The notes under the pieces: model-generated
Told to the model about the DNA's origin: nothing
Seen by the model: only the letters and a program-made list of their open reading frames with translations
Database searches by the model: none
Position numbers and translations under genes: made by a program
NCBI GenBank assembly: GCA_003116995.1
Contig: BDSL01000037.1
Location: 248,001 to 312,000, forward strand
Direction of reading: 5' to 3'
From: Yamagishiella unicocca
Lineage: Eukaryota > Chlorophyta > Chlorophyceae > Chlamydomonadales > Volvocaceae
Length of the DNA: 64,000 bases
Shown: piece after piece, positions 12,912-25,020 of the stretch
Layout: every line of letters starts with the position of its first letter
Numbering within the stretch: position 1 is the first letter of the stretch

Positions 12912-14480
12912 CACACACGAGCGATGACGACGTACAGGTGCGTGGCCACGTACGGTACGTGATTAACATAAGTGCTGAACTTCCGGTTTAATTATTGTCG
13001 GTACATCGCAGGGATGGCGAACGGGTTATAGCGATTAGGTAGGATGAAAGAGGCTACAGTCGCTCGGTGTGCAATGTGCGTGTCAACGCGCTGTATGTAA
13101 TAATGAGTATTTGTGGAATGCTCTGCTTGAGGTGTGCGAGTGGCTGGGTTAAGATATAATTAATATATATAGCCACTTCTGCTGTCGCTCAGCTGGAATG
13201 CCAGTGAGCGTGCTAGCTCACGCAGCATGCAGCTGTATGTCCCACGCATTTATTATTGGTGCAACCCAGCTGGTATGGAAGGACAACGTAGCTGTAGGCA
13301 TGATAAATTAGGGACGGCTGAACTCGATTGAGTGCATCGCAACTACGTAGCTACCTAGCTAGGTTGGTAAGCGTTATTTTTAGCTCGTGTGATGTTCAGG
13401 CCTGAACAGCCTAGGCAGCAGTGCGGCATATATACACGTTCATTCATATGCGTGTAGCGATCAACCATCGACCGATGACGCCCTGGATGCTATGGACGCC
13501 TTCCCTGAATGAACGCTACATGGCTACGGTGCAACGTATTGGTAGCGGTCTCAGATCATTTTGCGCCGCTACGTAGGTGGCGGGGATCCAGAGGGCGGGC
13601 ATACATGCCGGTAGCTACGTAGCTACGTAGGGTGGCGGCGGACCTAGCTAGCTAGGCGATGAGCCCACTGTACACGCCCCTGCACTACTAGCACGCAGTA
13701 CTTTTATCATCATATGTTTCCACGCTTGTACGTATTGGTGTTTGAATGGACGTGCGCGATGTGTTTACATTTTGCGCCCTGACTGAAGTAACAGCTAGCA
13801 GTGTGTGACCAATGCAATGGCAGGGATGAAATCGGAGCGGGTGCTGGATCGGCGTGGATCGTAAGTTATATGTAGATCGTAGGTTATCAATAATGTTAAC
13901 TGGATTGCTCATATCCCCGCGGATCGGCGTGGGCCTGGCTTTCCTTGTGGCGCCAGGGAGGCAGGCACGCACACTACTTATCACAGTATGCCGGCATGTC
14001 GGCCCGTGATTTATGAACTTTTCACTGATATCGTCCGCTGGTGTTTAGTCATTTACAGTATGGACGTCCTATATTGCTTTATTTTTGGTGTGGACACGCA
14101 CCATATATTGTTGTTACTATACATAAGGTCTGCACGCAGTGATCATATGTAGTATTCCGCCCGCCGCTCGTTCCGTACCACAGTTTATTTCATGCCGCCG
14201 TGTCTACGTGCGTGGCGAACGCAGGCTGCTGCTACCGTGTGTTAGGAAGCTTAACGTTGTGAGTGTGTGCGGAGATAAAGGAAATTGCAAGCAGCCATTA
14301 GGTGCGTGGATGGGGGCCGTTCTATGCATATTGCCTATCTATCTATGCATGCATGGGAGCGAACCATGCTTGCTAGCGCTCCTCCCTTCGTCATGCATGC
14401 CAGCCTGCTGCGTGCCTCTCATGAAACAGCGTGTTTACAACCTCCATCCAAGTAAGCCTCACCCATGTTCCTCCACACAG

Positions 14481-14686
14481 CAGCAGCAGGCAGCAGTACT
14501 ATTCCGAGCCCTGCTGGCAGCACGTATCCGGCACTATTGCATCTCGAACTCCCGCCGCAGATAGAGGGGCCTATCAGCACAGTGCCTACATACGGTATAG
14601 ATACGTCACGCCACATAATAATGCGACTGGCTGCACCATCCGCCGACAGAAAAGGCATTCCCACCAAATCCCCGTCGATGCATTGA
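14481..14686 (+). pseudogene. Weak candidate: orphan terminal exon or tail remnant
   Basis: After an acceptor-like pyrimidine-rich CACACAG, a frame entered with two leading bases runs 68 codons to TGA. It is rich in Ser, Pro, Thr and Ile (for example ELPPQIEGPISTVPTYG), a composition like the cytoplasmic tail of paralogue A, and has the same entry phase as the last exon of the family. No upstream exon or transmembrane segment was found. It could be chance coding potential. Confidence 0.2.
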
Positions 14687-15573
14687 AGCTCACACAGAAC
14701 TAGTCCTCCTTCGTGCGCCACATACAAAGAACCCACGGCACTGTAACCGTTACAACAACAACAATTCGGTGTCTTGGCATGGTTACAAGGACCCACTGGA
14801 AACTTTGTTTCCTTCCCTTTTCCGCATTGTTTTCGGCCAGGATAAAAGTAGGGTCGCTGGTCAAAGAACCGAAGTCGATCGAGCGCGCGTTGAAGCATGC
14901 CAACACTTTCAGCAGGCAGGGGTAAGAATCAAGCACACAGGAAATATACAAAGTGAGTTTGCATAATTAATCATCTCAACAGCGAGCGCGGCTACTTGCA
15001 AGCAAGTAAGCCCTGGATTACGCACACCCTGGATTACTGTGTGCGTTGCCTGCTGCTGCCTAACTAATGAGCACACGCATACACACATAAACCACCGCCT
15101 GCGTGCTTCCGAAACATCCGCGCAGCCAAGCCAGCAGCAACACTCACTCATGCGACCTACAATTACGTACCCCGTGCCGACACATAGCCGTAACTAACTG
15201 CTGTTACATACAGTGGGCCCAGACCAAGGTATGTACGTAGCGCCATCGGGTGTATCGCATGCCGTGCGTGCATGCATACTGACACTGAATTAATGATGGA
15301 GACGCAGGAAGAAGAACAACCCATACATACATAAAAGTTAGTGATCGTTCACCTGTTACGACTAGAAACTGGTTGCTCGCTTGCTTGCTGCATGCGCGAG
15401 TACGTACAAAATTTACAGACAAGCACACAGGAGAAGGCCCGCCCTTCTCTCGACGATGCTCATGCATGCCGACGCTCAGCCGACTGAAGATACTAGCTAG
15501 CGTAACGCGGGCGACTACTGCTGAGTGCCTAACCATGCGAGCGATTCTGACGAAAAAGGCGCTGAATCGACAT

Positions 15574-18500
15574 TCATTGCCCATTGGTAGCAATCTCGGG
15601 GAGGATACGCGTTGGGTCATGCGGATTGATGGGTGGCAGCTTACTGGTCGTGGTGATAGCACCTGCTGCTGCCGCTGCTGCTGGGCTGCGGCTCTTGCTG
15701 CGGCTCTTGCTGCGGCTGCTGCTGCTGCTGCTGCGGCGGCGGCGGTGGCGGCGGCTGCTGCGGCTGCTGCTGCGGCTGCTGCTGGGCTGTGGCTGCTGCT
15801 GCGGCTGCTGCTGCTGGGCTACTGCTTGCGGCGGGGACCCATTACCACTGGCCACCTGCTGTGCTTGTGCCGCCTCATGCGGCGGTGGCGATCCAGTGGC
15901 AGGCACTGTTGTCTCGAGACCCGTTGCTTGTGCTGGCGTTGCTTGCGTCAGGACCATCGAAGAGTTGGTAAGAGGCGGAGAACCGTTGTTGCCGCTAGCG
16001 GCAACATTAGGTACGTTGCTATCACGAGGAAGCACATCGGTTCGTTGTGGCGTGTCGTCGGGGCGAGCCGGTGGTTCTTCCTCGCCAACTGCTGGCGGCG
16101 GCGCTTGCGCCTGGTCTTGTGCACCTGTTGGCGCCGTCACCTGGTCTTGCACGTCTGCTGGCCTCGCCTGCTGGTCTTGCACGTCTGCTATTACTACTGG
16201 CGGCGCCGGGCTCACTTGCCCAGATCTACCCTTATTTCTATATCTGACCACCGCCACCGTCGCCACTGCAATTACCAGAAGCGCTGCGCCAATAACGGTG
16301 CACAGGACAATTATCAGTGTGCGCCGACTATCGTCATTACCGCCAGATCCATCTGCTGGGGCTGGCACCTGTGTAAGTGACGACGGATCGCCGCCGGCCT
16401 TTGATGCTCCAGCATCGGGCGCCAAATTAACTAGCGGCAGTAGTTTAGGGGCGGGCGGCGGGCGTGATAATTGCCCCGTAGCCGACACATCAAGTGGACG
16501 GGTCGGTGCACGTGGCTGTGGTGGCTGTGGTGGCTTCGGTGGTAGGCGTGGTGCACGAGGTGGCGTATGAGGCCTCGGCGGAGATCGCGGTGGGCGGCGA
16601 GGTGGTGGGATCGGTATAGGTGGGGGTGGCGATGGCGGCGGAGAGGGGCGCGGTGGAGGCCCCGGCGGCGGTGACGGTGGTTTTGGAGGGGTTGGCGGGG
16701 GGCGCGGTGGAGATGGCGGTGGAGGCGGTGTTACGTCTGCCAGAGCTAGCACATCAGCTTTAGTCATTGCTTCCCTATCGCACGTCCAGGCTGCAGGTGA
16801 AATCTCGGTTATGGCGGGGGGGCCTTTGAACACCGCAATCGGATCTCCCCATTGCGCCAAACCGACTTGCTTGGAATAGGAGATGCTGACACTCAGCGTA
16901 CGTATGTTGGCGTTCAACATTACGCAGGAGGGCACAGGGCTGTCCCCATAAGTTGCCATATTCAGCGTGTAAAACGCAAAGCCCGTAATATTTGGCTGGA
17001 TGATGATGATCTCGGCGGTGGTCTTGACTGTTGCTAAAAACGTATCAACTGCAGATGTGACTATCCCATTGATTGACCCTGCGCGCAACCACGTGGCCGC
17101 CGGCAGCAGGGCAAAGTAAGGCGAAAGATACGAATGTGGATGGCAGAAGTAAACGGGGGAGATTTAGCAGCAGGCATGATTGAGCATGTCGATCACTTTA
17201 TCACGCACCGAAGGAACTAACTACACCGACGGATAGATAGATGAGGCCGGCTACAAAGAGATGAGGCCGGCTACAACGGCAGACAGCAGCGAGCATGATG
17301 ATCAGTTAGATTCCATACACGGGGGGGAACTACATACGCATGCATTCATCCACTACCCATTCGTTCGTTATTATTATTTATCATATTTGCCACGCGCGGC
17401 TGCTGCTACCGGCTTGGTTGTTAATTACCTCGGTGTGACGTTCGCGCGCTTACCTGTGAAGCCTGCTCCTGCTCCCACGGATGCAGATCCTTCGAATCCG
17501 CACGATCCGATAGCCCGGTATGCATCGGAGATGACCTCCAAGCTGACCTGCGCTGTGATGGTTTTAAAGTTGACCTGAACGCTTACCAACGTCCACTTGC
17601 CCGATTGAATCTTGGTGTACCCATTACGCGAGAACTCCTGCGATGGACGAACGACGGAAGCAGTCGGCGAATTAACACATAACATACTCAAAATTAACGG
17701 TTTAGGCAGGAAAGAGCGCATTAGAAGGTCCCTTTAGGATAGCTGCTCGTGGCCTGACAAAATCCTAAACGATGTAGTTTTATTATCAGTTTATGTATTT
17801 TATTTTAATTTTTTTCGTAAATGTGGCAATGCATCATTAATGTATAACAAGACTCGCTATACGCAGGTATACAGTATATAAATGTATATAAATAACTTGC
17901 TGGTGATATTATCAATATTATTCATGCTGGACGTGCGGTTACACACCTCAAAATCTGAGCAGTTTTCACGGGATCTGTAGCCTTCGACCATGTCGCCCGT
18001 CCTTTCAACAGATAAGGTCTGTAAGCCTGTGGTTATTCGTGAAGATGATTTGACGTAGCTGCCATCTGCATCGCGATTGTACCCTGCCAGCAATAGTTGT
18101 GTATGGACAGAGTATGGGTGAGTAGCAGTAGTGCAAATCAATGTGGTAGGGTATGCCGGTTTGTAGTGTAGAGCTGTGCTATTGAGCATATATTGAGCTG
18201 TGATATCAGATGGAAAGGTAGGGTGTATGTCTGTGCGCGTTTATATAAGATGAACGTGCTGGATCGTTTTTTGGAAAAAGAAATAAAGAAAAAAGATGAT
18301 ACATATGCTATGCACTGAATCAATAATAACAAGCAAGCAATCTCCTGCCTCCTACCGCATTTCCTTATTTATTATCTGATTGGGTAGTACACAATTACGC
18401 GCTAGCTAGTGGCTATATACATTATTGTCACCTTATCCCCTTTCCAAATATATACAGTAGTACCGGCATGGAATTATCCCCTTTCCTAATACAGTAGTAG

Positions 18501-21500
18501 GGCACAGATGTGCCCGGTATTAACTGAGGATGGCATGGATATATATGCGTCTCTATAAATGTTTCAACTATTGGCGGCCTATCCTACTTCACCCACTTCC
18601 TTTATTTACAAGCAAGAATAAAAAAGCAATTGATGGAGTATGTGCAAGTAGCCCTATATATATATAGCAGCCGAATTGTCGTCATAATGGGCGCTACCAG
18701 CTCTTTAATGACACATCTTTACATTAATATTTGCATCAGACCGGTGGAGCAACTTGCCTAGATATTGCCTAGATATACTTATTACCGGTGCCTAGCTAGC
18801 ATGCATCGGACCAGTCCAGTTTAGGCTACTTGAACCATAGTATGTATACCTATAGTATGTATACCTATAGTATGTATACCTATAGTATGTATACCTATAG
18901 TACCATCCTGTTAGGACCCTACCTGCCATCAGGCGGGGTGGGTACCCATTGCCATGCACCCATTGCCATGCATGCAAAGCAATATCAAATACAAGCAATG
19001 AATTGGATGGCTGAATAACTTACTGGCTGTTCCTAAGTTGTCGAGAAATAGGACGCCCTGGTAGTAATTCCCGAAAAAATTTACATCAAAGTTTACATCA
19101 AAGCCAGTTGATATCTGCAGGATGGAGCGTACATAAGGGAACGAACGAAAGAAATAAGAATGTGGCAGTTATCTAGGGATGGAGCGAGGTAATAATATTT
19201 CTACGCTGCCTTGATGAAAAATACTTAGATGAAAAATACTTATATGAGGTACGTAACGTGGATTGTCAGGTCGATTATTATGTGGATTATTAGATTATTA
19301 TGTGGATTATTAGATTATTACGTACTGCGTATACCTAACTTCCACAAGCGGGGAAGGAACGAACTTGGATGTAAACAGCTAGCTCACATCCGTTGTCTAT
19401 CCGCTACTATCGTGGAAGAGCATGTATATAAGGAGCATTGGAGGTGGTGACCCCCCCAGTCTTGATGGATGCCTCACACGCATGCATGCATGTACCATCA
19501 TAGATGATTCCATCGATTCATTCCGAAAGCACTACTACTGTTATATCTTACACGTGATCACTTCATTCAGGCAAATTGGACATGAACATCCATCGATATG
19601 TATGCAGGCAGGTTCGTGCGTACCTTAGCTGACCGGTAACTCCTTTCGGTGCTTGCATTCATTCCAGCAGTCACGTTGATTGAAAGTAATCTATCCGTGA
19701 CGTTGAGTTCTCTAAAGAGTTCATAAAGCTGCGTGTGGTTGAGCTCCTGCAGCTGCTGCTGGAGGCCTCTTCTGCGTCCAGTTCTTCTGGTACGCCATGA
19801 TGACGCCTCCACGTTTTCTGTCATGTAATAATCGGCGAGCTGCGTCGTCTTTACACCATTATTAGTGTCGGGCGCTTGTGCTGTATGCTGTGACCGACTT
19901 CGTCTGCGGTGGGTGTTCGCGGCTAGTTTGTCCTTCCAGTCGCGCATGTAGCTTGAGAAGCTACCACCGGGGTACAAGGCATCTGTTGACATGGTCATCA
20001 CATTGCTAGCTAGCTCCCTTTCATGCAACGCCCGACGTCGAGTATCTGCACGCATGTATGCATGCATGCATGCATGCATGCAGTGTTTGCAGGGGTGTAG
20101 AGAAAGCATGGCAGTAATAGTCGTGCGTGTAGTATGCTGCGTGGAAGGGATTGGACATGACATGCATACATACACTATGTACTGTATGTACTAATGTTCT
20201 ATTGACGTATATATACATACAGATACACAAATAAATACATACTCATGACTGTATGCATAATTATTTTGCCACATACACTCATACGCCTATTATTATGGCA
20301 CCTTCCGTATCATTTGCTACACCCGTACATGTATGGCACCTTGTATATAAGCTGGCTACGTAGCCGTCATCACCCAGAAATACGTAATGCCGCCATGACC
20401 CACGCACCCACCTGCTGCACTGCTGCTGGCTACAGCGCTGGTGACTGCAGCGTTATTGGCGCTTGCTGTCGCCTCTGTTACAAATAGCCTGGACAGCGTC
20501 AGCAGAACACGTGTGCGAATTATAATGGTGGCCACGATGTCATCATCAGCAGCAGATGCGCCTGCTGGATCAGCTCCATTGATGATTGCACGATTTCTTC
20601 CTGCTGGGATGGCCCTTTCGTGTAAAGTCATGTCCACACGAGATGCCACCCGTCCAGAAGAAGTAACCAATGTATGGGAAATTCCACCTACAAGACATGA
20701 TAGGGACACACATACACGTGCGTGCGTCTGTAACGATTACAACAACACGTGCATGTTGGCTGTAGTATATACGCGTTTTCCCTTTCTTATTTATTAAAAC
20801 AGAACGTACGTAAGTAAGTAAGCAAGCGTAGCGACCCTTTAGGTTAGTTTCTACGTAATACGTGTGGATGAATGTTCGTTTCGTCTCCCAAGTGAATGAT
20901 GGACAATACTCTTCCTGAATCCATGTGCATGCAACGAACATTATTCATCAGGATATGTCGCGGCATGATGCCACGTGGCACGCATTCACAGGCAATCAAC
21001 GCGCAGCAACTTATTACATGCGTACATACATAACTTTATTTTCCAACATACCATAATATACAGCAGCAGCAGGGTCCAAACCTATGATAATATATCATCA
21101 TGACCAAATATGGCAGAACATGCACATGCATATAGCAGCTTTGTTAAAATACAACAGTCATTACTAGGGTACATGTGATCAAGATATACACCTACACACG
21201 CCTGGTATAATAACACGCAGACACGTGTTTACATACTTACCGGCTGCAAAATCAACTGTTCCCTCAGGCATACTTAAATGCGCCTCCTCTGTGGGGACAA
21301 GGAAATTTCTCTGGGTTACCAATTGTGACCCATCTTCGGCGGGCAGGACGTTGGTCTCAGAATTGAATGCGTAGAACGTATCAGAATGGTATTCCGATAA
21401 TTCCGTCGGCTTGTCCGATATATGATCATGGCTGTCAATCGCTTCATCTTTTTCGTCGGCGATACTTTCAGTGACTCCCTCACGCTCATTTGCTGCTGCT

Positions 21501-24030
21501 GCAACGGTTTTCAGCTTCGCAGTGGTGGGCACTGGCCGTTCTTCAGACACGTTGCTATGCCTGCGTGAGTGCACACCACGCAATGCATAATTGTTGTGTG
21601 GTTATTATGTTCCGCGCAGACGTAGTGATGAATTTTGTGCACGTACTCACATCCCTCCGTGTATACATAATGATGTATTATAACCATCTATTGGTCTACC
21701 CTGTAACACACCACCTATCCGCATTTTGAATGAGTTTATCCTGGTTGTGCTAGTTATTGATGAATAATAACCGTTATAGTATCTGTCCATGTTCAAAGGA
21801 AGCCAGCTATTTATGTTATTTACTACCTCGTTGTAACAGGAACATTATTATTGCAAACATTGCAATGTGCGCACACACAAATGGAATGTAGATGTTGGCA
21901 TTCCTACTTGCCATTCTATGTATGTACCCGTTTGGTAGATGTACTATGTATGTGTACATACGTATGTGAGTTTTTATATACATATATATGGCAAAATAAC
22001 ACGTTTTACAACTTCATCAAACAATCCCTACATAGTAAGAGAAAAAATACCATTTTCCTAAGTATAAGCAAGGAGAAGATACACACACACTTAGTCAGGC
22101 GGGGTTTGCTTTCATACATATTTTTAACACACATCAATATGATTACATTAAATGTAGGCACCTACCGATTATGTGCCTGTTGAGAAAGAATACCAAAGAT
22201 TCCCCTTAACGAAGCAACTCGCTCTTCTTGCAAATAATCCTTGGTGATACCATCGCAAGATTGCATCATAGCCAGAAGATCGTCATCCGTGGTGGCTCTG
22301 TTTTTTGCTGATGTTTGAGTTGTGCTCAGTATGAGCGAGCTCACAACGCCCTCAAAGCTGACATCGAAATTCCCTTCCGTAGCTTCCATAATGTCAAACA
22401 AGCAGTTCCGGGTAACCTGAGATGAAGAGTCCCTGCAATAACGAATGCAGGTTGATGGAAACAACCAGGAGCACATGCGGCGGGTCGATAACGAAAGCTG
22501 CATTTCAGGCACGAAGAACCTGCACACCTTGGTGCAAAGGAGAACTGAAGTGGCTCAAAGATGCTGCAGCCGCTTATCAATTGTGGGTTGACAACGTGCA
22601 AACCCATATCGTTTACAATTACAGTGTCTCTATTGGTATTCTCATGCATGCATCATCATATACGCCCATATCTACGAAAGCTGTTTTTCCATTCAATACT
22701 CGCCTGTGGCAACCTTGGCTTGGCAGGCATGCGTCAGGGTTGGCCGGTGTCGCAATGCCTTTATATGTGTCACAACCCTGAATCTTTACATGTACACTGT
22801 AGCGTGATGTGCCGCTGGCAGCATCACAGCTGAGAATCGTGTACGTTGGGCGCAGGTACAGGAACACGCCTTCGGATGTTAATGGTGACTCGGAAACCTT
22901 GGTTGTCACTTGTAATGTCTCATGTGCAGTCAGGATGATGGCGTTGAAGGTTCCTGTCAAAGACTTCGGGCATACCAGACCTGCATGCATACAAGCAAAA
23001 TGGAACGAATATATGTACACATAAATATTATGAGGCGCCCTGCACAATGGACAGAGATGCTCGTGTCCTGCTGGGGGCCGTGATGAGTAGTGTGACTGCG
23101 GCCACGCCCATCCACTTGGTGGCAAGGCTTGAACTAACACTTCGCCCCGGGCTGTGCGTGTAAACGAACTCTTCTTTATTAATACCAGGATGCTCTGTGT
23201 GCCTACGGCCTGTCGATTTGGTGTTCTGGTGGTTTACCTCTGTTCCGGTGCATGTCGGTCTTTGTTTCCTCCGTCTTTCTCAGTGTCAGGCGATGTGCCC
23301 GATGGTTCTACCTCTTGGTCTGGAACCCACTGTAACCGTTACTGGTTGTTGTACTGGTCGGTGTCTGGACCGGGTTACAGGGACCCCAAAGAGCAGCTCC
23401 ATGACGACCGTCTCACCGCGAACATAGGCCTGACCGTTAAAGAACGCGGATTTGTTTGAATTTATCTAAGCAGTATGTGTAGTTTCCCTAGCAGTTTCCG
23501 CGCTCATCACCACATCGCAGCCTCGGCTGTAAGCTGGATCCGGTTTCCGCGGCCAAGCATTTCCGGGGGGGCCAGGTAGGATAGGTGTTGCGATGAATAT
23601 TCGCACATGTTACTCGCCGCCGTTTCCCATCCTATTTACTTGTCACGAGTGTCATGTGTACAGCTGTACGAAATGCGCATGAGTACGCAGTCCCTGCGTA
23701 TAGCTGCGCAAGTTAAATAAGCTGCTGTTTGCAGCAGCCAGCGATGAATTTGCGCGTACGCTCTGTTGGGTTCGACTCGTGCAACTGTCGTCGCGCATGA
23801 GTATGAACTGTAGCTAACTGCGCATGACTGTTTGCAGCACGCAGTGCCAAATCTATGCGTAGGTTCTGTTGGGCTTCGATGCGCGCAAGTGACGGCTACG
23901 CTCACCACTACGCACCAATGACTCCTTGAGGCCGGCCGAACGTAAACAGCAGTAGTAGCTCCAAAGTCATAACTATAGATGTTGCTCCACGCGTCGCTAC
24001 ACGCGAACGCCCAGCGGTGGTCATCGTCAT
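15574..24030 (-). CDS. Paralogue B: type I membrane protein with Pro-rich stalk and Arg/Ser-rich tail (10 exons)
   Basis: Minus-strand exons 24030-23916, 22980-22704, 22432-22166, 21560-21241, 20687-20412, 20045-19624, 19114-19024, 18083-17947, 17637-17454, 17078-15574 join in frame to 1,197 residues. Exon 1 encodes a signal peptide (SIVMTLELLLLFTF, ending PQGVIG) that aligns with exon 1 of C; an in-frame TAG lies upstream of its first ATG. The N-terminal domain lacks the Ser/Ala/Pro insert of A and C. Conserved blocks are LYLRPTYTI, NCLFDIMEA, FYAFNSET, LYPGGSFSSYMRDWKDKL and NCSDFE. The stalk (about 811-890) is PPPSPPRPPP-like, mixed with Arg. The membrane helix is about 951-975 (LIIVLCTVIG). 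The tail, about 220 residues, has DVQDQ repeats, a Gln run, an SSSRSSSRS/SKSRSKSRS block and the end motif KLPPINPH. Intron 2 uses AG/GCGAGT. Function unknown. Confidence 0.85.
18841..18900. repeat. 15-bp tandem repeat, 4 exact copies
   Basis: Four perfect copies of tatgtatacctatag lie in intron 7 of paralogue B. The unit contains the palindrome GTATAC. Confidence 0.97.
20049..20082. repeat. (GCAT)n microsatellite
   Basis: About six consecutive GCAT units in intron 5 of paralogue B, just before exon 6. Self-complementary, so it could form a hairpin. Confidence 0.85.
23725..23895. repeat. Two diverged direct copies of about 65 bp
   Basis: The segment from 'ctgtttgcagca' through 'ctctgttgggttcgactcg' near 23,725-23,790 recurs in altered form at about 23,828-23,893 ('ctgtttgcagca' to 'ttctgttgggcttcgatgcg'). 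Both lie in intron 1 of paralogue B, next to the exon 1 donor. Confidence 0.6.
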
Positions 24031-25020
24031 CAATTTTGTTGCTCCCTAAATGTGTCACGCCGGTCGACCTGAGGACGGAGGTAAGAACGACGGAACCCAT
24101 CATAAACCTTAGGAGCAGGCATGGCTAGGATGCTGCACGTTAGTGGTTCGATTCTGCGCGCGCTTCTGGTTATTAGGACCGCCTGACGGCCAATCGAGAT
24201 TACCTTTATAGGCGTGCCCGCTCGCTTGGCATTTTTAGGCAAATAAATAGTACATTGCTTTCTTTTAGTACGTCTAACGTCGGGCGTAAACTGAAAGTTT
24301 GCTAGCTTAGACTCGTGAATTGGCCCATGGGCAGAATCCCTCACCCTTGCTTAGGGAACACACGTTCACAGTTTCTTATCATCCCTACGCGTCCAACTGT
24401 ATGGTTTAAACAAAGATAAGGACAATCGACAACAAAACTTTGTTTTTGTGTACTGTTAATTTTGTTGATGACCTTCACATGCTGGGTGCGGCAGGGGCTT
24501 ATGGACACTTTACTCGTATGATATCGATCCGAGCGATGCAATATTTCTGAGCTGGTCGCTGTACGCCTTCCTAGTTATTGCATCGCTCGTGCGCATCAAC
24601 ACATACCTTACTTGTTAAAGCATTGCTCGCGACCCATCAGCGGGCTGCCACACGGCACGCGCGCACTCCACGGCCGCAATAGGCAAGCATATATCATGGA
24701 CGTAGGGTAGGTGAACCAACGAACTTCTAAGACTCGCAGCCGGCAAGGAAGGCGCGCGTGGTGATCTTCAGGTTTGTTTTGTTTACAAAACGTTGAAACT
24801 CGCAGTTCCGCTTTTGAGGCGAGTACTTCACAGTTCGTGTACTCCGTTCATACCTAGGCACACTCGCGCGCTATCTAAATGCCTATATTGAACATATATA
24901 GCTTTCAGACCACAGCTTTCACTAACCACCTGTGTTACAATTTGCTGACCACAGTAGGCTGACGACAAATATCTGGGTTTGCGATAGTAGTACTCAAGCA
25001 AGCAAGGAACCTCACAAACG
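24031..25020. promoter_or_regulatory. Shared divergent upstream region of paralogues B and C
   Basis: B starts leftward at 24030 and C rightward at 25021, leaving 990 bp that should hold both promoters. I see no TATA box or known operator in a convincing position and no additional gene. Divergence from one spacer could allow coordinated expression, which is inference only. Confidence 0.5.

Larger units (their letters stand above)
12837..15573. other. Convergent intergenic region between A and B
   Basis: The 3' ends of A (+) and B (-) face each other across 2.7 kb. It contains many short palindromes of the gctacgtagc/ctagctag type (for example 13,340-13,370 and 13,610-13,655) but no recognised gene. 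On the minus strand TGTAA occurs at 15417-15413, about 157 nt after the B stop, and may be its poly(A) signal. One weak exon candidate is listed separately at 14,481. Confidence 0.45.

Noticed and set aside
14419..14898. 160-residue minus-strand frame
   Set aside because: Cys/Gly-rich without repeat or domain pattern, and it overlaps the weak plus-strand tail-like exon; no supporting context.
15584..16570. Plus-strand frames of about 330 residues rich in Leu, Ala, Arg and Cys
   Set aside because: Antisense shadow of the Pro- and Gln-rich last exon of paralogue B, which aligns with A and C.
23636..24103. 155-residue minus-strand frame upstream of paralogue B
   Set aside because: Overlaps exon 1 of B in another frame; the signal-peptide frame (ending PQGVIG before GTGCGT) matches exon 1 of A and C instead.
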